This document shows, piece after piece, positions 11,817 through 23,112 of a stretch of 64,000 bases of DNA. The notes beneath the pieces are model-generated. The model made no database searches. It was given only the letters and a program-made list of their open reading frames with translations, and was not told the origin of the DNA. The stretch's first letter is position 1. The number at the start of each line of letters is the position of its first letter. Both the position numbers and the translations under genes were made by a program. The stretch is taken from assembly GCA_000827495.1 (NCBI GenBank), contig KN817566.1:216206-280205 (forward strand). Direction: 5' to 3'. The DNA comes from Hypholoma sublateritium FD-334 SS-4 (taxonomy: Eukaryota > Basidiomycota > Agaricomycetes > Agaricales > Strophariaceae).

Positions 11817-13155
11817 ATGATCTTCACTCCCTTTATCTACGCTAGCCTCGCCATCACAGGAGCGAAAGCTATAGTATCTGGTCTGGTCTTCGACCGGTAC
11901 ATCAGTATTTGGCTCGAGAATACTGATTTCTCTTCCGCTGCTGCCGATCGTGAGTGAGGCACTAATTTTGTCACAGTATTAATTTTTTATACTACATACT
12001 AGCAAACTTTGCGGCCTTGACAAAGCAGGGGCTTCAGATGACCAACTTCTTCGGTGTAACCCATCCGTCGGAGCCAAACTATGTTTCTGTAGCCGGAGGA
12101 GAATACTTCGGGATGGACAACGACAATTTGAACAACATTCCTGCAAATATCTCCAGCATTGTCGACCTCTTGGAAGACAAGGGGATTAGTTGGGGAGAAT
12201 ACGAAGAGGATATGCCGTCCACTGGATTCACTGGATTTTCTTTCAACAATGCCGCCGGCGCCAATGACTATGTTCGCAAGCACAAGTAGGTTTATTGACC
12301 TTGGCACGCGAGTTTTTTTTAATACGGAGTTCGCAGTCCTCTCGTGATTTACGACTCCGTTTCCACCACTTCGCGAGTAAACAACATCAAGAATTTCACC
12401 CTGTTTCAGCAGGATCTAGCCAACAATGCTTTACCGCAGTGGATTTTCATTACGCCAAACATGAGTTAGCCTATATGTTTGTAATTCATCCCCAACGACT
12501 AACGCTTCTCCTCACAGCTGATGATGGTCATGATTCATCCATCACCGTTGCCTCCAAATGGGCGATAAACTTTCTTACTCCGTTGTTGAAGAATCCTAAT
12601 TTCAACGCGAACAAGACCCTGATCGTCCTGAGTGAGCTCATATTCCGTGATTAACGTACTGACTTATACTGATAACAATATCTAGCATTCGATGAAAACG
12701 GCACAGATAGTGCAGCGAACCGCATTGACACCATCGTCCTTGGATCAGCTCTCCCGGAATCCCTTGTGGGAAAGACAGACACCGCTTTCTACAACCATTA
12801 TTCTGAGCTAGCAACCGTAGAGGCCAACTGGGGCCTTCACACTCTCGGCCGGTACGACGTCGGCGCAAACGTCTTTTCATTCATTGGATCCATCACGGGC
12901 GATGTTATACGTGCACCCACTAGCCCCGCCTTGTCTAGCATTCTACTGAACAAATCTTATCCTGGCCTTTTCAACTCGGCCACATCGCGCCCTCTCCCCG
13001 TCCCGAACACCACCCTCACTGTCAATGGGCGAACCGTCCTCCCTGCTATCATTTCTACATGGGGTACTGCTGCTCTCCAAAAGTGCACAACATACACCGG
13101 GGCCGTGGACGTTCCAAGCTCCAGCAACCCTCCCGTTCTCCCGAAAGGATGTTAA
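11817..13155 (+). CDS. Secreted acid phosphatase (phosphoesterase family)
   Basis: Predicted 375-aa secreted acid phosphatase of the fungal phosphoesterase family, releasing phosphate from organic monoesters outside the cell or in the wall. Five exons: 11817-11949, 12003-12285, 12337-12464, 12518-12631 and 12686-13155; the sum is divisible by three. The N-terminus MIFTPFIYASLAITGAKAIV looks like a signal peptide, which is why the ATG at 11817 is preferred over an earlier in-frame one at 11766. Family blocks in order: FDRYISIWLENTDF, FFGVTHPSEPNYVSVAGGEY, ISWGEYEEDMPSTGFTGF, PQWIFITPNMTDDGHDSS, TLIVLTFDENGTDSAANR and LGRYDVGANVFSF. Several N-glycosylation sequons are present (NISS, NFTL, NKTL, NGTD, NKSY, NTTL). 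Expression is probably phosphate-regulated, as in the family, but no PHO element was identified. Confidence 0.9.
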
Positions 13156-13526
13156 TTGTTAAGCGCCCTACAGTCTGCTAAGATTGTTTACTCTTAGACA
13201 CTGTGCAAGTAGTCTTGATAAACATATTTTTAGTTTCGTATATCTGAGATGTTCTGATGATTGCGATGATAAGTATCATTTTATCGTTCTTTTGCCCAGG
13301 ATACTTATAGGATCGTTTGAGGTTGGTTTGAGGTGGAAGCTGGGTGGAAGTGTTTCGGGATTAATAAAGTACAGGGTCCCGCCCGATGCAGCTTTTCATT
13401 CACACAAATGGAGACAAGTATCCCACGTCCAACTTGTCCGCAATTTCCACCCATCGCTCGAGTTATACTCGGGCGACATACTTGCCAATGCACCAAATCA
13501 CTGGATCCGCATAGGGCTCCCTCATC

Positions 13527-15114
13527 ATGCCTAAACTCCCCCCCGAAATCTGGCTTAACATCGCCAAAAACCTCTCTAAACAGGAATTGCGCCGTCATAT
13601 TGGCCTCAACCGTATCTTTCTCAATGTCGTGCTCGATCGGCAGTGGAAGCACATGAGGTTCTCAACTGCCCACCTTTTATATCATGATTTGGAACGCATA
13701 TCGTGAGTCCATAATTCCATTTCTGTACTACTTAGTCGTTGCTTGACACACGGCCAGAGACCCTTTCATTGCCAAAAGGATCGAAACTATGCACATCACC
13801 CTATACATTGAATGCAAGTATAGCTGGAAGAGACGCTTCAAGTCCATCGGGTCATTCTGCATGCACTTTCGTGACACAACTGTTGTCCGCGACGCTATTG
13901 GATTCATGCGTAAGCGTCCCGCCAAAGCACCGTTTGTCGACGTTGTCAACACACTTCACGCCATTACGCCGCTGTTACTCAACATCCGGGATATCACAAT
14001 CATGACCTCATACGGCTTATCTTATTCTATATCATATCCGCTTTTGCGAAACCTTCTGTCCTCTTTTTCCGGATCTTCGGGGAGTTCTCTGCGCCGGCTG
14101 TCTTTGGAAGGAACCTTGGACGAGTTTTCGACGTTGCTGGGATCCAATCCAACGTTCAACAATCTGGAGGAGCTCAATCTCGTGTTCAAAGAAACGCATT
14201 CACTTTCCGACTCGAATTGGGACATAAACCTGCTGATTAGTATTGTCACTCCCTTTATTAACTGCCTTTGCTACCACCTCCAGGTTTTGTCCATTAAATC
14301 TTATTTTGCTTTGAACCTCTCGGAATTTTTCACGACACTCACGTTGTTTCCCATACTGTGGAAACTCGACGTCCGGACGGCCTTTCACAAAACCCTCCAA
14401 TATCCACTGAGCATGATCACTTTCATCGCGAACCACTCTGACACACTGCGGGATCTGGGCCTGCCTATGATTCCTTTCCAGCGCTTCTCGCCAGACATGG
14501 AGCATCACGAGGCGCTCATGGAGTGGCTCGTACTCCTGGTTGCGGACGACAAATGTCTTGCACAGCTACAATGTCTCGAGATCTATCCCACTAAAACGGT
14601 GATGGGGCTGGACATTCTCCTCGCGTGCATCCGGCGCGCGTCGAACAGCCTGCGGGAGATCAACATCCGGGGACGCTTTTTTTCCCCACACGAAACTTGC
14701 CTTATCCTCGACACCCTTTCGCACTGCGATAATTTACAGTCGCTGGGCTTCAACACCTGTCGACTGGAGATACAGCTGTTTGACGCGCTGGCTGCGAAGC
14801 TTCCCCACGTTGAGCGGATTGTGATGATGATTGATAATGACTTTCAGGAGGACCAGTCACGAGGGATATCTGCAAGTTCCCATTTCTTATTTCTTTTTGT
14901 CGACTGCTGGCTCAACGTGCTTCCCCTTTTCAAGCCCTCGTTCCCGGAGGCATTGCAGGAGCGGCAATATATCTCGTGGAATCTGAAGCACCTACAGGTA
15001 AAGCCAAAGGGCGCCCTGCTAGACACCAATATCCTGTATGCTCTTGCAAGAAGCATACCTTCCCTCCGATTCCTGGGAGAAAATGGTGTTGGTAGAAGTG
15101 ACACTAGAGTGTGA
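13527..15114 (+). CDS. F-box-like / LRR-like protein (paralog 1)
   Basis: Predicted 510-aa protein, exon 1 at 13527-13702 and exon 2 at 13758-15114. The N-terminus (MPKLPPEIWLNIAKNLSKQE) is an F-box-like motif, the part that would dock to Skp1 in an SCF ubiquitin ligase. The rest is a leucine-rich, irregular repeat region as in the large Agaricomycete F-box families (LQVLSIKSYF, LREINIRGRFFS, LQSLGFNTCRLEIQ). The intron follows the codon stub TC of a Ser and is followed by DPFIAKRIE, exactly as in the paralogs at 53065 and 55093. Near 14875-14935 the frame passes through a T-rich hydrophobic stretch (SHFLFLFVDC) where the paralogs have an intron. It may be a lost or altered intron, since no in-phase GT..AG pair is seen. 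The substrate is unknown. Confidence 0.75.
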
Positions 15115-15719
15115 TATTGGGTTATGTAAGTTCCTGTGTTTCTTCTTTGCTTTGCTATGGTGGCGTTAGGATATAACGGACCGGAGTCTCTGTTCCTCTC
15201 AATGTCAGAAATGCGTTCAAAGCAACCTTGGCCAGCCTTGGCCATACCTGCGGCCAGAATCAAGAACGTGTCGAACTTACATAGCCTTGGTAATTTCCGG
15301 CCGCTACTATTAGTGTTCTGTACAGGACCTAAGTATCTATCTATGTTCGACTCTTCATTAAAGCCATCTTAGGAAGGGTTGCCCAAAACCCATAGGCCCA
15401 GCAGGCTGCTGCGGCCTGCGCAGAGCCTACCTCGAGGCGCTGCCGGCGGTCGGGCCTGAGTTACGTTGCTCTTTTGAGTTTTTTGTCAGGACATTCGGGC
15501 TGCATCCTGCTGCATCCTTGAGGCCGAAATGAAGTTGAGCATTGAATTCGGAGCGTCAGATATAGAAGACCCTGAATTGCGTCCGGTGACCGGAACACCT
15601 GTGGGATTCTTGTGTTCAACCTGTGTAGCCTCGTGTAGAAAAATTGTTGTCTCTGTACTTATACCGCGAAACCTCCTGTAATCTGTCTCCCTTTCACGAC
15701 GACCTCTATGCGCTAGACG
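15115..15719. other. Intergenic region
   Basis: About 600 bases without a gene. A GC-rich patch at 15390-15460 contains a CAGCAGGCTGCTGCGG self-complementary segment. It probably includes the promoter of the Hsp70-like gene that follows. Nothing else was recognised. Confidence 0.35.
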
Positions 15720-18700
15720 ATGGTGCACATGAAGCATACAGGCGATACCCGGAAACCGTACAGTGGTCTGTCTCGATCACTGGTCATTGCGATCGATGTC
15801 GGGACTACCTTTAGCGGCGTACGTACCCTACCCTTCTACGTTGCGTGCCACATTGACGCAGATTGGCCCTGGAACAGGTATCATATGCGATTCTCGAGCC
15901 TGGAGAGATACCCAAAATTCATGGCGTTACCCGGTACGACACAATCCACTTTGCTATTGTTGGGTAGATGATTGAACTCTTTGCAGATTCCCCGGACAAG
16001 AACATGTCGCGGGCAACTCAAAGATACCCTCTGTGATATACTACGACAAGAATGGCTCTATCATGGCTGCAGGTGCGGAGGCCGACAGCAACTCCATCGT
16101 GGCCCAGGCAGAAGACGATGGGTGGATAAAGGCGGAGCTGTGCGTCGCCCCTGTTCTGCCCAGTTACACGCTGACCCCTCTATGTAGGTTCAAGCTACGC
16201 CTTCGCCCACGCCAGATGCAGCTCAACATGAACGGTATGCGCCTTAGTCCGCTACCACGCGGCAAATCGCCCGTACATGTCTTCGGCGACTACCTCAACT
16301 ACCTGTACAGTTGCACCCGTTCGTTTATCTCCGACACACATGCAAATGGCACCGCTTTGTGGAACGCGGTGGAATCAGACATCCAATTTGTCCTAAGCCA
16401 CCCGAACGGATGGGAAGGTCCACAGCAGACGCGCATGCGCAAGGCTGCAGTGTACGGCAGGCTCGTGCCCGACTCGGACGAGGGTCGCGCGCGCATCCGC
16501 TTCGTGACAGAGGGCGAGGCCAGCTTGCACGCATGTGTCCTTAGTGGGCTTGCGGGGGATGTTCTTTCGGTGCGTCGTGGATTTTTTGTTCGCTATCTTC
16601 GCCTAAAGCCTTCCGCAGAACCCGTCCAAGCATGGCTTCCTGATCGCAGATGCCGGAGGAGGCACGCTTGATATCAGCTCGTATGCTATCAAGGGAACAT
16701 CACCGCTTTCCATGGAGGAAATCGCCCCGCCCGATTGCATATTTGCGGGATCTGTGTTCGTTAGTAGACGCGCTAGAGAGTTCCTGGAAGGTTTGCTCGT
16801 TTCATGCTCTCCGACAGTCTCAGCATCTAATTCAATTTCTTGTCGGTAGAAAAACTCAAGCATTCAAAGTACGGAACTCCAGACTCCCTGGACCATATCA
16901 CCCGCAAGTTCGATGAGACGACCAAGCGCTTATTCCGTAATCGGAATGAACTACAATTTATCTTGTTCGGATCTCCTTTAGATAGAGTACGTCGCAGCCA
17001 CGGTACAGTCTACTTCATCTTATCCATCGGTCGTGTAGGATTCCGCTGTTGGGATTAGGAATGGGCAGCTGCGCCTGACTGGGTGAGCAATTGTTATTAT
17101 CTGATATTTGTATCTGTGCTGATATAGCTTACAGTAATGAAGGTGCGATATCTAGCCCCTATCTCTATGCATGTTTACACAGACCCTCTTTTCCACCGTA
17201 GTCGCCAACCTTTTTGAACCTTCTGTTGACGGTGAGCACACTTTGCTATTTTGGAATGATCGCTGAAGCCCGTATCATCTCTAGCTGCTGTAAATTGTAT
17301 CAAAAATCAAATTGACGCCTCGCGTGGAATGATACGAGTGAGTTGGATTCTTATGCGTTCAGTTTGCATCCCGGCTTACGAATTCTATTCTTTCAAGTCG
17401 GTCTTCTTGGTCGGAGGATACGCAGCGTCCCCATGGCTATTCGGGTATACTCCCTTCTGACTCCAATTCTCCCAATGTCTACTAATTTTCGTACGTAGAC
17501 AATTGCAAGAACGTCTTGCTCCTTACAACATCAATGTCAGCAGGCCTGACACCCAAACGTGCGTGGACTAGTCTCTTTCTATCTGGGCCTCTTTCTAAGC
17601 CACGCATTTATTGTGTAGATCCAAGGCCGTTGCTGACGGCGCCATCGGGTTTTATTGCGACCATCACGTATCTGCGCGCATGTCAAAATTCATGTACGGC
17701 GTTGAGTTTTTGCGTGAGCTCGATCCCAATGACCCGGAGCATCTCGTGCGCAAAGAGAAATTGTGCGAGCTGCCCTCCGGGCCTAAGTTACTACCCGATG
17801 CATTTGACTGCATCCTTGCCAGGGTATGTTAGTTGTTACTTTCATCTAAATCAAAGAAGTTGAACATCGGCTTGCAGTCCGTCAAAGTGAAGGAGTCAAC
17901 AGTGTTCACGAGGAAGTATTGCACCGAGCTTACAAACTTATCGATGCTCTCTGTATTTGAAGTCGAGATTTGGTGTTACAGGGGCGGAAATGTGGTCCCA
18001 AAGTGGATCAATAGACACGAAGGTAATGCTGCGCAGTGTTTCTACTCCTTGGAGCAAGACTAACAATTCTCGTATATCAGATGAATTTTCTACACTTTGC
18101 GTTGTCCAGGCTGACCTTTCGCCGCTGAATGGAAGCGCTGAGCCCAAAGCCGGGAAGAACGGAAAGAAATATTGGACCATTGTGTTCTCCGTCGAGATTC
18201 ACTTTGGATTGACGGAATTCAAGGCCAGAATCAAGTGGATGGACAATGTGAGTTTCGAGTTTCTCTCTCCCCACGTTATATTGATGGTCTTACTCTTTAT
18301 ATCTTCAGGGTCAAGTCAAATAGTGAGCGATTTCAGTGTGCCTGATATTTCTACGATTAAATGCTTCTGCAGTGGCCCAGCTGTTATCGTATATAACGAG
18401 CGTGGTAGCCGTCTGGACGATGATGACGCTGATATCTATCCGGAAGATGATTCAGCTACTGTCAACACTGGGCGCGATCGCGATCGCGCACGTTCCTCGC
18501 CTTCGTCTCGCTCTCGTGCGCCTGTGGATTCCTATTATCCCTCTGCTACAGGAAGCAGCAGCAGGAGAACTTCCACGACGGGTAACTCCGAGCCCCCGCG
18601 CATGGAACGCACCTCTTCCAAAGGATACTCTCCATCAGTCGCTGCGCCGTCTCTCCGCAGCACACACTCATCTTCACGCAACGATGCTGCTAGAGGAAGT

Positions 18701-21523
18701 GACGGCGAACGTGTTACAAGTGACTCCGACAGGAAGAAGGGCAAGGACAGAATTCGCGATATTATTCCCGAGGACCGAGAGCGAGGGTTTGGACCATCCG
18801 GGGGTGCGCCCGTCGAACGGACTCGCAGTGCCTCAACTGCCTACGGGACGCCCGCTATCGCCGTGGCCAAAGTTCCCAGCACCAATAGCAATGATGCTGT
18901 GCAGGGCGAGATGCTGTCCTCGAACTGGGTTCCACCTGCTGGCCCCGTCCCGTCGCGTGCTCCTTCAGTCAAACCTCAGTCAAGATCCCCGTCGGTCCAC
19001 GGTGGCACTGCCGTCCAGCAAACACCCCCTCAAGAATTTTCCGTGATTCCGCCATCGGCCGCCAGTGACCATCGCCAGAGTCATCTATGGGATAGCCCAT
19101 CTGCAACGACCCAACCTCCCGCTGCAGAAGGCCGCCCTAGATCGCCCTTTGTGGACAAGCCCTACTCGCCCGGTCCTCCTGCTGCAACAGACCCTGTACA
19201 TAGTCGGCCCCTGTCCGCATTCGGTGGCGATGCCGCCTACGGAAAGGCAGCGTCGGTCTACGCCGATGCGAGCCAGAGTCGACCCAGATCCCCGTACGCC
19301 CCCTCGCAAGCTGATAGGCCCAAGTCACCCTTCGTGCTCGAGCCGCCGTCCGCTATTGGCCGCTCGGTTTCGCCGTTCGTTGATCGCCCCAAGAGCGGAA
19401 TCGAGGGCACGTTCTTCGGCGACCGCCCCAAGTCCGCGTTCGGTGGCGCACCCCCAATGTTCGGAGACGCCGGGCCCGCGGCGGACATCGGGCAAGGTGC
19501 GGGGACGCCCTTGTTCGACGACCCGCCTGCGTCAGTGTTCGGCGACACGGGCGCTGCGGGCGGCGCGTTCGACAGTTGGAGCGCACCGGCCGTGGCCTCC
19601 CCAGCACTGTCGGCGAAGAGCGGGAAGAGCAAGCGCAAAGGGTCCGCCGCGGTGACGCCGTCGATGCCTGCGAGCGGCCTGGCGTCGCGCGCGTCGCCAG
19701 CTATCAGCGCGCATAAGTCTCCATTCGGAAAATCGCAGGACGGTGGGCTATTCGATGAGCCAGTCGTCGCCGCCGCGGCCGTGCCCGCGTCGCCCGCCCT
19801 CGGTGGCGCGGGCGGGCTGTGGGGCTCGAAAGCGCCGTCGCCAGCCAAGGACAAGGAGCGCGGGTTGAGCCCACTGAACCCGGCGGCGCAGATCAGCGAT
19901 GATCCGGCGACGAGCGGCGGCGGGCTGTGGGGCTCCAAGGCGCCATCACCGATGGACAAGAGCAGGGGGCTCAGCCCGCTGAATCCTTCCGCCCAGATCT
20001 ACGACGACCCCGCGCCGCCTCCCGTCGACTCGTGGGGCTTCGAAAACAACCAGGGTGGCTCGGGAGAGGGCGACACTTGGGGTAACAAGGGCGGAGATAT
20101 GTGGGGTGGTGGTGACATAGCGCACGCATCGGAAACCAAGGTGTCGAGCCCTGCCCCCGTCCCCGTCACGCCCGTAGCAGAAACCCCCGTTGCAGAGACC
20201 CCCGTCGAGGAGACGCCCAAGGAGACGACTGTGGGTGGAAAGAAGAGGAAGAAGAAAGGCACTGCCGCTGCTGCGAAAGCTGCCCAGGACGACGAGGAGG
20301 AGCGCAAGAAAGCAGCGGCCGAGAAAGCAGATGCGGAGAGGAAGGCGGAAGAGGCGCAAGTCGAAGCAGACAGGAACGCAGAAGCTAACAGATTGGCCGA
20401 AGAGGCGCGGCACGCTGAGGCGGAGAGAGAGGCGGAGGAAAAGAGGAAGGAGGAAGAGAGGAAGGAGGAAGAGAGGAAAGCAGAGGCGGAGAAGGCCGAC
20501 AAGGCTAAGCAGGAAGCTGATAGACTTGCTCAGGAGGAAGCAGATAGACTTGCTCAGGAGGAAGCAGATAGATTGGCCAAGGAGGAGCAAGATAGACTGG
20601 CTAAAGAAGAGGCAGATAGACTGTTCAAGGAGGAGGAAGAAAAATTGGCCAAAGAGCTGGCCGATCTTGAAGCGAAGCAGGCAGCAGACGATCTGGCCGA
20701 AAAGGAGCGCAAGGAGAAAGAGGAGAAGGATCAGGCTGCTGTGCCCGTTTCGCTGTTTGGAAATTCGGCATCTATGTTCTCTGGTGGGCACCTTTCTTCA
20801 TCTTCTCTCAACCCACCCGATCAACTTTGGGTATCGACAGATACCGGCGGTGGCGATGACAGCTGGGGCTCGTCGTGGGGTGCCCCAATCAGCGCTGGAG
20901 GAAAGAAGAAGAAAGGCAAAGGGAACGCGACACCTACATCCGCCCTCAAGACTTCTGCATTTGGGTTTGGTGGTAGTAGCTCTTGGGGCCAGTTTGGGTC
21001 ATCTCCGGCCGACGAAGCCCCCACAGACGGCCCGATCCCCTCGTCCAAGCCAGTAACCACAGACTTACCGCCCTCAACAGGATTTTCTCTTGATTTCGGG
21101 TCCTCGAACTTGGGCTTCAGTTTCGGAGATAGCACAGCAGTCAAAGTGCCATCGCGAACGCCATCCCGGGCACCCTCCCCTGCACCTGTGGCCAACGAAA
21201 CGCCTGCGGCCAACGAAACACCTGCGGCCAATGAAGAACCTGCCACCCCAGCTGCCGATGCCGCAGACCCTGGTGATGCAATTAGTCCAACGGGAGAGGC
21301 TGCAGATGCCCTGGCAGACTTGCTGGACAATCCTGAAGGCGAGGGTGAGGATGACGGATGGGGGGGAGCGCCAACGATCGGAAAGAAACAGAAGAAGAAG
21401 AAGAAAGCAGGTGCCGCGAGTGATGCCAATGATACCCCGGCCGCTACACCTGTTGAGGAGACACCGGCGGCTGAGCCTGCAGGAGGAGGAGGAGGAGCAA
21501 AGAAGAAGAAGAAGAAAAAGTAA
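15720..21523 (+). CDS. Hsp70-like ATPase fused to a long disordered tail
   Basis: A 17-exon chain adds up to 1640 codons with no stop. Residues 1-600 form an Hsp70-like (HSPA12-type) actin-fold ATPase: phosphate-1 loop VIAIDVGTTFSGVSYAILE, then GNSKIPSVIYYDKNG, phosphate-2 LIADAGGGTLDISSY, adenosine-binding VGGYAASPWLFGQLQ and SKAVADGAIGFYC, ending GQVKYGPAVIVYNE, where relatives normally stop. Instead the frame continues for 1040 residues: an Arg/Ser-rich region, SPFVD / DRPKSPF motifs, two copies of a LWGSKAPSP..RGLSPLNP unit, Trp-Gly motifs (DTWGNKGGDMWGGGD), a charged helical coiled coil built on EADRLAQE units, then Lys-rich clusters and a poly-Lys C-terminus. Exons include an 8-base (17135-17142) and a 14-base (18309-18322) micro-exon. 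The last exon is 18373-21523. It lacks the classical Hsp70 substrate-binding domain. The role of the tail is unknown; RNA or condensate association is a guess. Two separate genes remain possible. Confidence 0.75.
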
Positions 21524-23112
21524 ACATTTTCTCTTCGACAAGTTGTTGCGCCCTTTTAGATGTTTGGACTAAGTACTACTATATGCTTTCACTTCTCTTT
21601 TCAGATACCTTTTATTATGTACCGATTCTTGTATACTCTTCTTGATGACATTACGACTTGACATGCCCCTGATGATTGCTCATGAGTAATCGTCATGTTC
21701 TAACAGCGAATCGCCAATCGGTAAATGAAGTGTAAATAATTCACTTTGACTTTGACTCTCTTCACTCCTCGGCCTTATAGCCGGTTAATCCTCTGTCTCA
21801 TCTACATACCTCGCTGAAATAACGCGCTGCTTCTTGGCGCGTCATATATTCATATTGGCCGACGCGTCCGGTGTCATGTGACACAGGTGACCGCATAGGT
21901 TCCGAGACCGTTCAATTGAAGGTACCTTTCTTACCACCATCACCGGCTTCTACGATTGAGATACCCCGCCAGAATCAAACCTGAATATGCTACCAAACAC
22001 ACAGAAACTCTGCCTGAATGGACTGCTTGATTATATCACACTCTAGGGACTCGAATCAAGTACTCTGGGCACAATGCCGGCGCAATGGCCAAAATGGCGC
22101 CTGTGGCTCGAGCTGGTTCACTCTAGAACGGTATTCAATTTCGTCGTCTTTCAAGGTACCATCTACAAGGGCATGCGTTAATCGCCCAACCCTGCTTAAA
22201 TTTGGCTCTACGATATGTTGGCTTTCATCTGCTACATTAAATCATCCTCGCCACGAAGGAGCTATTTTCCCCGCATCTATATTCGCCGCGGAGGATCGAA
22301 CAGCCTTAACTCGCCTTATCTACATTTCAAGTGCGTTGGTCGTTTGAAGATCTTCAAATTGTGGCTTCAGTCACTGGAGGCGGCTCATATAGTCACCGAC
22401 GGTCAGACTGTCTTACTGTTCAATCCTAAAGAAATTGAAGGTAAACGAATGACTACATAATATATTGGTATTCCTTCCCGCCTCCAGTCTCCTTCGACAG
22501 TCGCAACCTTATTAGAACACAAAACACGAAAGTATGTCTCTCTTCCAGATACGGTTTGATTCTACATATGTGCAAAATTCACCCTGAATTCCAGAATGCT
22601 GTAACAATCAGGCAGGTTAGAGTCTGCAGGCGTCGATCCTCTTATATACTCCATGTGTGTTACATGTAAAAACGCGGAAACGATTTACCCTGCGTCCATG
22701 CAGATTCGCACGACAAGGAGCGACAAGTTCGGACACGCGTCGATTTCAAATTTTCACCGTTTGGGTGCCTCGTGTTCAAGCAGGGAGCGTTTAACCCCTG
22801 TATTTGCCTTCTTGCTCGGTGTTAGAGACTAGTCACTGTGGCCAGAGATGGTCGACTCAAAGCCAAGTTCGTTGACCGAGGCTGTGGGTCCACGACGGGA
22901 GGCCGATCGGTAGGTGACATACATGAAATGAATTTATAGAGAATCCACGCAGTTCCGGCGTGTTGATAAAGAAGCATGGGGAAGTTCAGTTCGGTCCGTC
23001 GTCTCTTTACCTTTCACTTATCGCTCACTTGTCGACAACGCACCCTAAGAGGAGCCTAAGCGCAAGGCGCCTTGAGTCATATTACTTGTATTGATAATCG
23101 CTCTGTTTGGTC
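21524..23112. other. Intergenic region, no supported gene
   Basis: About 1.6 kb. A short open stretch at 22215-22460 (including FKLWLQSLEAAHIVTDGQTV) looks faintly coding but has no start, splice chain or family that I can support. The rest is AT-rich and probably holds the 3' end of the Hsp70-like gene and the promoter of the next gene. Confidence 0.4.

Noticed and set aside
18471..18488. Palindrome GCGCGATCGCGATCGCGC
   Set aside because: It lies inside the coding sequence for GRDRDRA and is explained by the repeated Arg-Asp codons.
19258..20791. Long minus-strand open frames opposite the Hsp70 tail (rich in Leu/Phe or Ser/Ala)
   Set aside because: Antisense shadows of the GC-rich, repeat-coding plus strand; the composition mirrors the coiled-coil and Ser-rich sense protein.
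22018..22460. Open frames of 81-109 codons upstream of the 550-aa gene
   Set aside because: No splice chain, start context or family; composition near that of intergenic DNA.
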